Source: Halalkalibacter alkaliphilus (GTDB taxonomy: Bacteria > Bacillota > Bacilli > Bacillales > Bacillaceae_D). From it: DNA of 64,000 nucleotides. The notes below the pieces were generated by a model. It was given only the letters and a program-made list of their open reading frames with translations, did no database searches and was not told where the DNA came from. Position numbers and translations under genes: made by a program. Positions 10,605-18,822 of the stretch are shown here, in pieces. The stretch covers positions 186,001 through 250,000 of the forward strand of contig NZ_JAKRYL010000002.1 in assembly GCF_023555415.1 (NCBI RefSeq). Direction: 5' to 3'. Positions within the stretch are counted from its first letter, which is position 1; each line of letters starts with the position of its first letter.

Positions 10605-10764
10605 AAAGGAAAACCCGTCCTTTTCAGGGCCCTCGATTAAGCAGCAATGGCGCCGCACGTTGCGCTTTATGAGAAACCCACTCATAAAGACCTTAAAGAC
10701 TTGCAACGGCTCTGCACATTGCTTCGGGCTCTGAAAAGGAAAACCCGTCCTTTTCAGGGCCCTC
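10602..10764. repeat. Dispersed hairpin element, copy A
   Basis: A 33-bp perfect direct repeat (10602-10634 and 10732-10764), each copy containing a TGAAAAGG/CCTTTTCA hairpin, flanks a ~97-bp core. The core is a long imperfect palindrome (AGCAATGG... near 10643 against ...CATTGCTTC near 10717) with a central hairpin: stem 10665-10673 / 10681-10689, loop AAACCCA. Copy B (23983-24158) has the same architecture; shorter relatives lie at 59054-59088 and 63737-63795. It separates the PLP-enzyme gene from the M20 gene and may attenuate transcription. Confidence 0.8.
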
Positions 10765-10795
10765 AAATAAAGCTGCAATGTAAGGGTGATGGCAA

Positions 10796-11998
10796 TTGGC
10801 AAAAGGTCAGTGGCAGAAACAATTAGTTAAGTGGAGAAGACATCTACATCAATATCCAGAATTAAGTTTTGAAGAAAAACAAACAACTGCCTATATTATT
10901 CGACAAATTAAAGGGTTGCCAGGTGTATCGATTCAATCAGGGAAAGATCAAATCGGATTAGATACAGGAGTTATTGCAACAGTTGGGGATGGAGAGCGCC
11001 CAGTTATTGGGCTCCGTGCCGATATTGATGCCTTGCCGATAACAGAGGAGACGAAAGCCCCGTATCAGTCATGTCATACTGGAGTGATGCATGCATGCGG
11101 GCATGATGGACACACAGCCATGCTTATTGGAGCGGTTTACTTTCTATCAAGCTTATATGAAGCGAATCTGCTACATGGAACGGTAAAGTGTTTATTCCAG
11201 CCAGCAGAGGAAACTGAAGATCAATTCGGAAAAACAGGTGCACAGTATGTATTAAATAGTGGAGCATTAGATGAAGTGGAAGCGTGTTTTGCCTTGCATT
11301 TAGATCCAGATATTCCAATAGGTGAAGTGAAGTTAAAGGCGGGAGTGGCAATGGCTAATGTCGATACCTTTACGGTGACGATTCAAGGAACAGGGGGACA
11401 CGGGGCATACCCTGAACAATCAGTTGATCCAATCTATTTAAGCTCTTTGATATTGCCATATTTGTATAGTTTGCCGTCTAGACAAACTTCTGCCCTTGAA
11501 CCATCGGTATTAAGCGTTTGTCAAATTACAGGAGGAGTCTCATCAAATGTAATCCCATCTGAGGTAACGATTCGTGGAACGATGAGAACGTATTCTGAGA
11601 AAGCAAGGAATCACCTTTCAGCTGAACTTGATAAAGGATTAGCTCAAATTGAAGCACTAGGTGGTTCCTATCGACTGTACCTTCATCATGGGGAACCTGC
11701 TCTTATAAATGACCCTGACATGGTGAATGTTCTTTCAAAAGCGATTAGATTAGTAGACCCCAATGTTGCTATTCATTCGATACCATACGGATTAGGCGGT
11801 GAGGACTTCAGTCATATAACGAAACAAATTCCTGGAGCGATGATGTTTCTTGGAGCAGCTGATCAGAACAACATGAAAACAAGTCTTCACCAGCCTTCGT
11901 TTTGTTTTGATGAACGTGCGTTAGAAATTGGCACACACACACTTGTGAAAGCAGCCTTACTTTTGATGAAAAAGGGAGGGATTGAAGGTGGCACATAA
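10796..11998 (+). CDS. M20D-family amidohydrolase / N-acyl amino acid deacetylase
   Basis: 400-aa zinc amidohydrolase of the M20D group (hippurate hydrolase, N-acetyl-diaminopimelate deacetylase type). Seen: RRHLHQYPELSFEE at the N-terminus, RADIDALPI, metal ligands in HACGHDGHTAM and FQPAEE, an aminoacylase dimerisation domain around residues 185-300, and the final ligand region GGEDFSHI. Start is TTG 10796 with AAGGGTG seven bases before. Context suggests it deacetylates N-acetyl-2,4-diaminobutyrate released by the DoeA-like enzyme; known DoeB proteins belong to a different (AstE/aspartoacylase) family, so this would be a replacement. Confidence 0.85.
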   Translation: MAKGQWQKQLVKWRRHLHQYPELSFEEKQTTAYIIRQIKGLPGVSIQSGKDQIGLDTGVIATVGDGERPVIGLRADIDALPITEETKAPYQSCHTGVMHACGHDGHTAMLIGAVYFLSSLYEANLLHGTVKCLFQPAEETEDQFGKTGAQYVLNSGALDEVEACFALHLDPDIPIGEVKLKAGVAMANVDTFTVTIQGTGGHGAYPEQSVDPIYLSSLILPYLYSLPSRQTSALEPSVLSVCQITGGVSSNVIPSEVTIRGTMRTYSEKARNHLSAELDKGLAQIEALGGSYRLYLHHGEPALINDPDMVNVLSKAIRLVDPNVAIHSIPYGLGGEDFSHITKQIPGAMMFLGAADQNNMKTSLHQPSFCFDERALEIGTHTLVKAALLLMKKGGIEGGT

Positions 11999-13022
11999 AG
12001 TAGATTTAATTGGTTTTGGCGGAGTCGGTCAAGGGTTTGTTGAAATTTTAAGAGAAAAAGGGTGGAAGCTTAAGAAGGAACATCTGGACTTTAAAGTTGT
12101 TTCCATATCTGATTTGTATAAGGGGTCCCTTCATCATCCAGATGGTCTCTGTTTAGATAAAGTGATGAGTTCAATTAAGGAAACAGGGAGCCTAGACTCA
12201 TACCCTGATCAACCAGGTCTTATCAGGGGCTGGTCAACTCAGGAGACCATTGAGAAATCTAATGCAGATTCTGTTGTTGAAATGACGTTTACAGACGTTG
12301 TTACAGGCCAACCTGCTATCGATCATTGTACTTGGGCTTTCTCGAATAAAAAAAATGTTGTGATGACAAATAAAGGTCCTGTTGCCTTAGCATATGATAC
12401 CCTATCTAAGCTTGCTCGAGAAAATGGTGTCCGCTGGTCGTTTGAAGGCGCCGTAATGAGCGGTTCTCCGGCGTTGCGTTTACCATTAGAAACGTTAACT
12501 GGAAATGATATCAATGAAATACGCGGTATTTTAAATGGTACAACGAATTATATGTTAATGCGGATGGAAGAAGGGCTTAGTTATAAAGAAGCACTTCAAG
12601 AGGCAAAGGAAAAAGGCTATGCAGAAGCAGATCCAACTGCTGATGTCGAAGGGTACGATGTTTTATATAAGGTGTTAATTTTAGCGAATGTTGTCCTTGG
12701 TGTGCCGTTGAAACGAGACGATGTTACGTGTGAAGGAATAACAGGTGTAACACAAAGTGCCATAGAAGAAGCAAAGAGATCAGGGAAATGTTGGAAATTA
12801 ATTGGTTCATTGAAAAGAACAGAAGAGGGAGTAAAGGGTTCTGTTGCACCGGAGATGGTGACATTAGATGACCCATTAGCTGGGGTATCAGGTGCGATGA
12901 ATGCAATAACCTATCAATGTGACTTGTCTGGACCAATTACACTTGTTGGAGCAGGAGCAGGAATTAAAGAAACGGGATTTGCCGTTCTTATCGATTTAAT
13001 ACACATGGAACGTGGCAGGTAA
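11988..13022 (+). CDS. Homoserine-dehydrogenase family oxidoreductase
   Basis: 344-aa NAD(P)-dependent enzyme of the homoserine dehydrogenase family, interconverting aspartate semialdehyde and homoserine in characterised members. Seen: N-terminal nucleotide-binding LIGFGGVGQGF, the catalytic region NKGPVA, GILNGTTNYML and EADPTADVEGYD. It lacks the C-terminal ACT domain of many biosynthetic versions, which fits release from threonine feedback. GTG 11988 is preferred because GGGAGGG at 11974-11980 is seven bases away; TTG 11982 is too close to it. It overlaps the previous gene by 11 bp, implying translational coupling. Confidence 0.85.
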   Translation: MAHKVDLIGFGGVGQGFVEILREKGWKLKKEHLDFKVVSISDLYKGSLHHPDGLCLDKVMSSIKETGSLDSYPDQPGLIRGWSTQETIEKSNADSVVEMTFTDVVTGQPAIDHCTWAFSNKKNVVMTNKGPVALAYDTLSKLARENGVRWSFEGAVMSGSPALRLPLETLTGNDINEIRGILNGTTNYMLMRMEEGLSYKEALQEAKEKGYAEADPTADVEGYDVLYKVLILANVVLGVPLKRDDVTCEGITGVTQSAIEEAKRSGKCWKLIGSLKRTEEGVKGSVAPEMVTLDDPLAGVSGAMNAITYQCDLSGPITLVGAGAGIKETGFAVLIDLIHMERGR

Positions 13023-13038
13023 CAAGAGGGGGGATAAA

Positions 13039-14478
13039 ATGAAAAACCAAATCGTTCAAGAACGTATGTTAATTGGAGGCGAGTGGGTTAAGGCAAAGGA
13101 AGAAATGGATGTCTTTGATCCGGGTACGGGTGAATTAATAGCAACGGTACCGTCAGCGAGTGTTGAAGATGTTAAGGAGGCAATTAAAAAGGCAAAAGAT
13201 GGTGCAGAAAAAAGTGCAACTTTATCTGTGCATGAGAGAATGAACATTCTTCATAAGGCAGCTTCCTATATAGAGGCAAATAAAACTAGCTTTGTAAATA
13301 CCATCATAGCAGAAAGCAGTAAAACAATTCGTGAAGCTAGGAAAGAAGTGATTCGCTGTATTGAAACACTCCGATTAAGTGCTGAAGAAGCAAGACGAAT
13401 TGATGGGCAGACGATCCCTTTTTCACAGATGCCTGGTCATGAAACGAGAGTTGGTTATGTATATCGTTTTCCAGTAGGAATCGTTGCAGCAATTACCCCA
13501 TTTAACGATCCTCTTAATCTAGTTGCTCATAAAGTAGGCCCAGCTATTGCTGCAGGTAATGCAGTTATCGTTAAGCCGGCATCTCTGACGCCATTAAGTG
13601 CTTTGCGATTAGCAGAAGCTTTCTTACACGCGGGACTGCCAGCAAATATACTATCTGTTATTACAGGACGTGGTTCTAATATATGCGATCCATTAGTAGA
13701 ACATGACGATGTCAGATTTGTTTCTTTCACGGGAGGCTATGAAACTGGGAAAGAAATTACGAAAAAAGTCGGAGTTAAGAAAACAGGGATGGAGCTAGGT
13801 TCTAATTCACCAACCATCATTCTTAAAGATGCAAATGTAGAAGAAGCCATTTCGTCAACAGTGTCTGGGGCATTTGGAGTGGCAGGTCAAAATTGCATTG
13901 GTGTCCAACGAATTTATGTTGAGTATCCCTTGTATCAAACATTTTTAACTCGATTTGTTAAAGAAACGAAAAAATTAAAAGTAGGAACAAAAAGTGAAGA
14001 AACAACAGATATTGGACCGATGATCTCTGAAAAAGAAGCAAAAAGAGTTGAAAGCTGGATAGCTGAAGCAAAGAAACTAGGTGCATCCATTTGTTGTGGA
14101 GGGGAAAGGAAGAAAGCTTATGTTGAGCCAACTGTCCTAACGAATGTTCCGACACAAGCAACGATTGCAACACAAGAAGTCTTTGGTCCAGTCGTACTCA
14201 TTGAACCTGTTGATTCGCTCCAAGAGGCCATTGAGCAATCAAATGACAGTGGATATGGTTTGCAAGCCGGCATTTTTACAGAGAAGTTAGAAACAGCATT
14301 TCAAGCAATTCATGAGCTTCAATTTGGAGGAGTCATGATTAATGATAGCAGTGATGTAAGAATTGACGGAATGCCATTTGGTGGAATAAAGGGTTCTGGA
14401 ATTGGTCGCGAAGGAGTTCGGTATGCAATTGAAGCGATGACGGAACAAAAAGTAGTGGCGTTTAAATTACAAAAATAG
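13039..14478 (+). CDS. NAD(P)-dependent aldehyde dehydrogenase, possibly DoeC-like
   Basis: 479-aa aldehyde dehydrogenase superfamily enzyme. Seen: NDPLNLVAHKVGPAIAAGNA, cofactor loop FTGGYETGKEI, general base Glu in MELGSN, catalytic Cys in GQNCIG, and C-terminal GGIKGSGIGREG. ATG 13039 has AGAGGGGGG upstream; the frame also opens at 13012 inside the preceding gene. In ectoine catabolism the analogous enzyme (DoeC) oxidises aspartate semialdehyde to aspartate; that substrate is inferred from neighbours and is not readable from the sequence. Confidence 0.85.
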   Translation: MKNQIVQERMLIGGEWVKAKEEMDVFDPGTGELIATVPSASVEDVKEAIKKAKDGAEKSATLSVHERMNILHKAASYIEANKTSFVNTIIAESSKTIREARKEVIRCIETLRLSAEEARRIDGQTIPFSQMPGHETRVGYVYRFPVGIVAAITPFNDPLNLVAHKVGPAIAAGNAVIVKPASLTPLSALRLAEAFLHAGLPANILSVITGRGSNICDPLVEHDDVRFVSFTGGYETGKEITKKVGVKKTGMELGSNSPTIILKDANVEEAISSTVSGAFGVAGQNCIGVQRIYVEYPLYQTFLTRFVKETKKLKVGTKSEETTDIGPMISEKEAKRVESWIAEAKKLGASICCGGERKKAYVEPTVLTNVPTQATIATQEVFGPVVLIEPVDSLQEAIEQSNDSGYGLQAGIFTEKLETAFQAIHELQFGGVMINDSSDVRIDGMPFGGIKGSGIGREGVRYAIEAMTEQKVVAFKLQK

Positions 14479-14525
14479 CTGTTCGCTAAATATGAGAGTG
14501 GGGCTATAGAAAGAGGGTGAAATCT

Positions 14526-15725
14526 TTGTTTGCATTAGAAGAGTACACGAGAAGGTTGGAGGCCGTCAAAAAGCGGATGGTTGATGAAGGAGTTGATGTT
14601 CTTCTTATTTCTAACCCTTCCAACATGTATTATTTAACAAATTATTCGGCTTGGAGTTTTTATGTCCATCAAATGATGGTTGTAACGTTAGAAGACGCTC
14701 AACCGTTATGGATTGGGCGTCAAATGGACGCAAATGGTGTAGCAAAAACAACGTGGCTTGATGAACACCATATTATTGCCTATCCTGACTTTTATGTTCA
14801 GTCAACGGAACGACACCCGATAGACTTTGTCGCTAATATATTAACGGAAATTGGTCAGAGCAGGAGAACGATTGGTATAGAAATGGATGTTCATTATTTT
14901 ACAGCTCTTTGTTACGAACGGTTAAAACACGGTCTGCCAAATGCGACATTTAAAGATACGTCAAGCTTGGTAAATATGATTCGGCTTATAAAATCAAATG
15001 ATGAAATCACTTATATGAAAAGAGCAGGAAAGATTGTGGAGAGTGCCATGACAGCAGCATACGAACGTGTTCAAGTTGGTGTTCGAGAATCAGATGTCGC
15101 AGCAGCAATTTATTATGCTCAAATAAAGGGAACGAAAGAATTTGGTGGGGATTATACTTCGATTGTACCTATGATGCCAACAAATGAGAATACGTCTTGC
15201 CCTCATCTCACATGGACGGACCGACTTTATCAAAAAGGTGATTTTTTAACTTTAGAAATTGCTGGTGCCTATAAACGTTATCATGCACCAATGGCAAGAA
15301 CGATGGCGATTGGCACAGCGCCAAACGAGGTTAAGGAACTTGCTAAAGTCGTTGAAGAAGGAATAGAGGCAACACTTGATTTTATTCGACCTGGAATTCG
15401 TGCGGAAGAAGTTGAACGAATCTGGAGCAAGACAATTGGTAAACATGGGCACAGAAAAAGCTCCAGGCTTGGTTATTCGGTTGGGCTAAGTTTTCCACCT
15501 GATTGGGGAGAGCATACTGTTAGCTTCCGGCCAGGAGATGAAACAATCCTAAAGCCAAATATGACGTTTCATTTAATGCCAGGTATTTGGTATAACGATT
15601 ATGGAGTGGAAATAACGGAAACGATTCGCATAACAGACCAAGGTGTTGAGCTTTTAACAAACTTCCCACGTGATTTGTATGAAAAGCCGATGTTATCAAT
15701 CATATCAGATGAGCATACGTCTTAA
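14526..15725 (+). CDS. doeA: M24-family hydrolase, ectoine hydrolase DoeA-like
   Basis: 399-aa pita-bread (M24, creatinase/prolidase fold) hydrolase. Stretches I recall as shared with Halomonas DoeA (ectoine hydrolase, opening ectoine to N-acetyl-diaminobutyrate) include YVQSTERHP, GRQMDANG, CPHLTW, YKRYHAPMART and FPPDWGE. The metal ligands of prolidases are absent (EIAGAYKRYHAPMART replaces the Asp pair), as in creatinase and DoeA, so it is probably metal-independent. Start TTG 14526 is eight bases after GAGGG; GTG 14517 overlaps that RBS. Last gene of the cluster, followed by a terminator. Substrate assignment is by recognition, not test. Confidence 0.78.
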   Translation: MFALEEYTRRLEAVKKRMVDEGVDVLLISNPSNMYYLTNYSAWSFYVHQMMVVTLEDAQPLWIGRQMDANGVAKTTWLDEHHIIAYPDFYVQSTERHPIDFVANILTEIGQSRRTIGIEMDVHYFTALCYERLKHGLPNATFKDTSSLVNMIRLIKSNDEITYMKRAGKIVESAMTAAYERVQVGVRESDVAAAIYYAQIKGTKEFGGDYTSIVPMMPTNENTSCPHLTWTDRLYQKGDFLTLEIAGAYKRYHAPMARTMAIGTAPNEVKELAKVVEEGIEATLDFIRPGIRAEEVERIWSKTIGKHGHRKSSRLGYSVGLSFPPDWGEHTVSFRPGDETILKPNMTFHLMPGIWYNDYGVEITETIRITDQGVELLTNFPRDLYEKPMLSIISDEHTS

Positions 15726-15730
15726 TGAGC

Positions 15731-15777
15731 AAGGTGACTCATGAGGTAAAGCATACCTTATTGAGTCACCTTTTTTG
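15731..15777 (+). terminator. Terminator of the catabolic cluster
   Basis: Long stem AAGGTGACTCA...TGAGTCACCTT with minor mismatches (15731-15748 with 15754-15772), followed by TTTTTTG. Confidence 0.88.
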
Positions 15778-15817
15778 TGTTTTATCACAAGTGTAAAGGG
15801 TTCGTATTTAAAAAATT

Positions 15818-15827
15818 GTTACGTAAC
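15818..15827. promoter_or_regulatory. Palindrome upstream of EamA transporter
   Basis: Perfect 10-bp palindrome GTTACGTAAC, 73 bp before the transporter start and downstream of the cluster terminator; a possible operator, with no regulator known. Confidence 0.3.
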
Positions 15828-15900
15828 ACGAAAAAACTAGTGACCATACATATTGGCGGTGGTAAGATACTACTACGGAATGTAGAGAGGACGGTTTGCT

Positions 15901-16836
15901 ATGAAAGAAAAATCTCTGATATTCACATATGGCATTGTCTTTTTTGTGATGATTATTTGGGGATTAAATGTTGTTATGTTGAAAATGTTAGTAGAGGCGT
16001 TTCCACCGATAACAATGACCGTATTTCGAATTATGGCTGCAGGAGTGGCAACAGCTGCTATCATTATTGGAAGTCAAGTAATGAGGAAGCTAACGAAAAG
16101 AGAGTGGAAATACACGCTATTAGGAGCTCTTTTTGGTGTCGTTGCTCATCATTATTTTTTAGCGATGGGCTTAACAATGACTAATGCTTCGAATGCTGTT
16201 TTAATTTTAGCGCTTCTCCCACTGTCGACTTCGATTCTTGCTGTTGTCTTTCTTGGCGATCGCTTAACGAGGTGGAGGGTCGTCGGAATAGGTTTAGGTT
16301 TTATTGGTGTACTTTTTATTCAAGGCGGGGGAGGAGATAGTGCTATATCTCTAGGTGAGATGTATATTTTTATCGCAATGTTCGCACAAGCGATTAGTTT
16401 TATTTATATTAAAAAAGCGACTGCAACTTTAGATTCAAAACAAATGACAAGCATGATGCTGCTAATTGGATCAATTGGACTTCTTTTCATTAGCTTTCTG
16501 TTAGAACCAGGAAGTTTTGGAAGTATGATTGGCGCACCGTTAGGCATCTATGTTATCTTTTTTGTTTCAGCGATTGTCGCTACTGCGGTTGGGCATTTTT
16601 TGTTTAATGCTGCAATCCAAAAAATTGGAGCAGGGCAAACAGCTATTTTTAATAACTTCGTGCCTTTCTTTGGTTTAATTAGTTCAGCTATTTTTTTAAA
16701 CGAACAAGTATATTGGTATCAAACGTTTGGATTTATCTTTATTGTGGTCGGTGTTTTATTTGGAACTGGTTATTTAGAAAATGCACTGATGAAACCAAAA
16801 AAAATGTCTAAAGTGTTACACAAAAAAAGCATGTAG
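15901..16836 (+). CDS. EamA/DMT-family transporter
   Basis: 311-aa membrane protein with about ten hydrophobic segments in two EamA repeats (about residues 9-140 and 155-295), the drug/metabolite transporter architecture. Characteristic stretches: MIIWGLNVVMLKML, a Pro-rich region LLPLSTSILAVVFLGDRL, and ending LNEQVYWYQTFGFIFIVVG. Members export or import amino acids and small metabolites. ATG 15901 has GAGAGGA about nine bases upstream. It follows the catabolic cluster after a terminator, so a role in its transport is possible but not shown. Confidence 0.88.
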   Translation: MKEKSLIFTYGIVFFVMIIWGLNVVMLKMLVEAFPPITMTVFRIMAAGVATAAIIIGSQVMRKLTKREWKYTLLGALFGVVAHHYFLAMGLTMTNASNAVLILALLPLSTSILAVVFLGDRLTRWRVVGIGLGFIGVLFIQGGGGDSAISLGEMYIFIAMFAQAISFIYIKKATATLDSKQMTSMMLLIGSIGLLFISFLLEPGSFGSMIGAPLGIYVIFFVSAIVATAVGHFLFNAAIQKIGAGQTAIFNNFVPFFGLISSAIFLNEQVYWYQTFGFIFIVVGVLFGTGYLENALMKPKKMSKVLHKKSM

Positions 16837-16877
16837 TATTTCTTAGCGTGTCCATTATTCTAAAGAAACATTGTAAA

Positions 16878-16921
16878 GCAGCAAAAGGCCAAATCGAACA
16901 GCGCTTTGGTTTTTTGCTGCT
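16878..16921 (+). terminator. Terminator after EamA transporter
   Basis: AGCAGCAAAA...CCAAA paired with TTTGG...TTTTTTGCTGCT; the T-rich right arm is within the hairpin. Moderate strength. Confidence 0.6.
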
Positions 16922-16986
16922 TATATTAATGATGAGTTTGGATACTTTAATAAGAGTAAATTAAGTTGGTTGAGGTGAAACTTCAT

Positions 16987-17451
16987 ATGATAACAAAAAG
17001 GCATTTTGTGTTTAATTTGGCATTAATGATTCCGTGGTTATCTCTATTGTTTATAGGAAAAAGTAGTAGGAAACGTTATTCTTTTGCAGGTTTTTTTATT
17101 ATTGTTTTTGAGATTGTCAATCATTTGTACGGAAACAAGCGAAATTGGTGGAAGTTTTATGATAAACAAAAATCATTTCTTAGGGACGAACTTCCTTTTA
17201 GTGTTGGCCCCTATATGCCACTTTCCATGTGGTTGCTTAAATATTCATTTGGAAACTTTAAAAAGTTTGTTTTTCTTAATGTCGTAGCCGATGCAACTTT
17301 TGCTTTTTTAATCATTGATGTTCTAAAAAAATATAAAATTATACGTCTTAATCAATTAAATCCTCTTCAGTTTTTTATCTACTTACACTATAAAGCATAC
17401 TTATTATATGGGGTGCAATATTTATATGAAAAAGCAAAAGGATATAGGTGA
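16987..17451 (+). CDS. Membrane protein, unknown
   Basis: 154-aa protein with about three to four hydrophobic segments (residues 7-24, 29-45, 88-112, 130-147), rich in aromatic and basic residues. I do not recognise it firmly; its layout resembles small conserved Bacillaceae membrane proteins. GAGGTG at 16972-16977 lies nine bases before ATG 16987, favouring that over TTG 16966. It is convergent with dapA. Confidence 0.65.
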   Translation: MITKRHFVFNLALMIPWLSLLFIGKSSRKRYSFAGFFIIVFEIVNHLYGNKRNWWKFYDKQKSFLRDELPFSVGPYMPLSMWLLKYSFGNFKKFVFLNVVADATFAFLIIDVLKKYKIIRLNQLNPLQFFIYLHYKAYLLYGVQYLYEKAKGYR

Positions 17452-17504
17452 TTTACCTACTAAGTGGTTCACTAAGCGCCTTGTAAACATTCAAATAATA
17501 AATA

Positions 17505-17537
17505 AAAACCGCTCAGAGTGATCTCTGAGCGGTTTGG
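17505..17537 (-). terminator. Terminator of dapA
   Basis: Perfect 13-bp stem (17506-17518 with 17523-17535), four-base loop; on the minus strand it is followed by TTTTTATTTATT. Confidence 0.9.
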
Positions 17538-17545
17538 TCTATTAA

Positions 17546-18433
17546 TTAGCTAACAAAAAAATTAATGTTTGGTTGAACAACTGACTGTAGTTCTTGTTGT
17601 TGCTCAGCCGTTAAAGGAATTAGAGGCAAGCGAACAGGGCCTGCTTTTATCCCTTTCATTTCCATTGCAGCTTTTACAGCTGTTGGGTTAGGAGCCATAA
17701 ATAGAGACTTCATCACTGGGAGAAGCTGACGATGCTGCATAGCAGCAGCTGTCACCTGACCTGCTTGATAGTTACGAACCATTTGCTGCATTTCGTTACC
17801 AACAATATGGGAAGCAACGGATACAACTCCAGCCCCACCAATTGCTAACATAGGCAATGCTAAACTATCATCTCCACTATATACTGTAAAACCTTCAGGT
17901 GCGTGTTCGATGATTGTTGCTATTGCATCTAAATCGCCGCTAGCTTCTTTGATTGTGACAACATTAGGTAGCTGTGCTAAACGTAATGTTGTTTCTGCGT
18001 TCATATTGACCGCACTTCTTCCAGGAATATTATAAAGCATGACAGGTAATTTCGTTGCATTTGCAATCGTACTGAAGTGCGCATAAATTCCTTCTTGAGA
18101 AGGTTTGTTGTAATAAGGTACGACAAGCATGATTCCATCTACACCGATTTCTTCAGCCTGTTTTGTAAGTTCAATTGAGGCTTGAGTATTATTTGAGCCT
18201 GTTCCAGCGATAACTGGAATTTGGCCATTTGCTGTTTCAACGACAGTTTTAAACAGCAATAATTTCTCCTCTGTAGAGAGAGTAGGAGACTCCCCTGTCG
18301 TTCCAGCTACGACGACTGCATCCGTTCCATTTGCGATAAGATGTTTTACGAGCTCTTGTGTTGCAGGTACATCAAGTTGTCCATGTTGATTAAATGGTGT
18401 GACCATTGCCGTGATAATACGACCAAAATTCAT
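17546..18433 (-). CDS. dapA: 4-hydroxy-tetrahydrodipicolinate synthase
   Basis: 295-aa class I aldolase condensing pyruvate with aspartate semialdehyde, the first committed step to diaminopimelate, lysine and spore dipicolinate. Seen: GTTGESPTLS (pyruvate-binding), PYYNKPSQEG, catalytic Tyr in LYNIPGRS, and the Schiff-base Lys in VVTIKEASGD. ATG 18433 has GAGGGTGA upstream; the frame opens at 18448 within that RBS. It stands alone downstream of a lysine riboswitch and terminator, so it is probably a lysine-repressed copy in addition to any copy in the main dap/asd operon. Confidence 0.95.
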   Translation of the reverse strand: MNFGRIITAMVTPFNQHGQLDVPATQELVKHLIANGTDAVVVAGTTGESPTLSTEEKLLLFKTVVETANGQIPVIAGTGSNNTQASIELTKQAEEIGVDGIMLVVPYYNKPSQEGIYAHFSTIANATKLPVMLYNIPGRSAVNMNAETTLRLAQLPNVVTIKEASGDLDAIATIIEHAPEGFTVYSGDDSLALPMLAIGGAGVVSVASHIVGNEMQQMVRNYQAGQVTAAAMQHRQLLPVMKSLFMAPNPTAVKAAMEMKGIKAGPVRLPLIPLTAEQQQELQSVVQPNINFFVS

Positions 18434-18500
18434 CCAATTCACCCTCAATTCATAAATAATTTTCTATATACGTAGGGGAAGATGGGCTACTGGGAGGCAC

Positions 18501-18536
18501 AAAAAAACAACAATGAGGCCTCTACTCATTGTTGTT
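18501..18536 (-). terminator. Riboswitch-controlled terminator of dapA leader
   Basis: On the minus strand AACAACAATGAG pairs with CTCATTGTTGTT across a seven-base loop and runs into seven T. It follows the lysine aptamer, the expected layout for ligand-dependent termination. Confidence 0.92.
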
Positions 18537-18570
18537 AGGTTTAGCAAATGCAGCAAAACCAATTCAATGT

Positions 18571-18751
18571 GTGAGATAGCCCTCCATATAGCAATTTTTG
18601 CTATATGACAGTACTGCCCTTATTTAGAACAGTCCCAGCTAATGAGACATGAGAACTCATTAACTTCGGCAAGTATCCCTTTCCAATTAGCATCTTCAGA
18701 GCTCATTCTCCTCCGCTAATGTACTTATGATCCTTGCACCTCTACCCTCAC
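18571..18751 (-). promoter_or_regulatory. Lysine riboswitch (L box)
   Basis: Leader aptamer upstream of dapA. Minus-strand signatures: GAGGGTAGAGGTGC at the 5' end, GGAAAGGGATACTTGCCGAAG in the middle (split as GGAAAGGG and GCCGAAG), and TGGAGGGCTATCTC at the 3' end, closing the P1 stem with the 5' end. These match what I recall of the B. subtilis lysC L box. Lysine binding would favour the downstream terminator and shut dapA off. Confidence 0.93.
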
Positions 18752-18789
18752 TTCAATGTATGAAGTAAGATATAACGTAATTTGTGTCT

Positions 18790-18818
18790 ACCTTACCAAA
18801 TGTTTACGATGATTGCAA
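18790..18818 (-). promoter_or_regulatory. Probable SigA promoter of dapA leader
   Basis: Minus strand TTGCAA (18813-18818), 17-bp spacer, TAAGGT (18790-18795). The transcript would start about 30 nt before the aptamer. The -10 is weak. Confidence 0.45.
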
Positions 18819-18822
18819 TGCT

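Noticed and set aside
15777-16184. 135-aa ORF overlapping the EamA transporter start
   Set aside because: Out-of-frame shadow with abnormal composition; the transporter frame is clearly coding.
18449-18800. T-box leader upstream of dapA
   Set aside because: No T-box AGGGTGGNACCGCG-type sequence; the signatures fit a lysine riboswitch instead.
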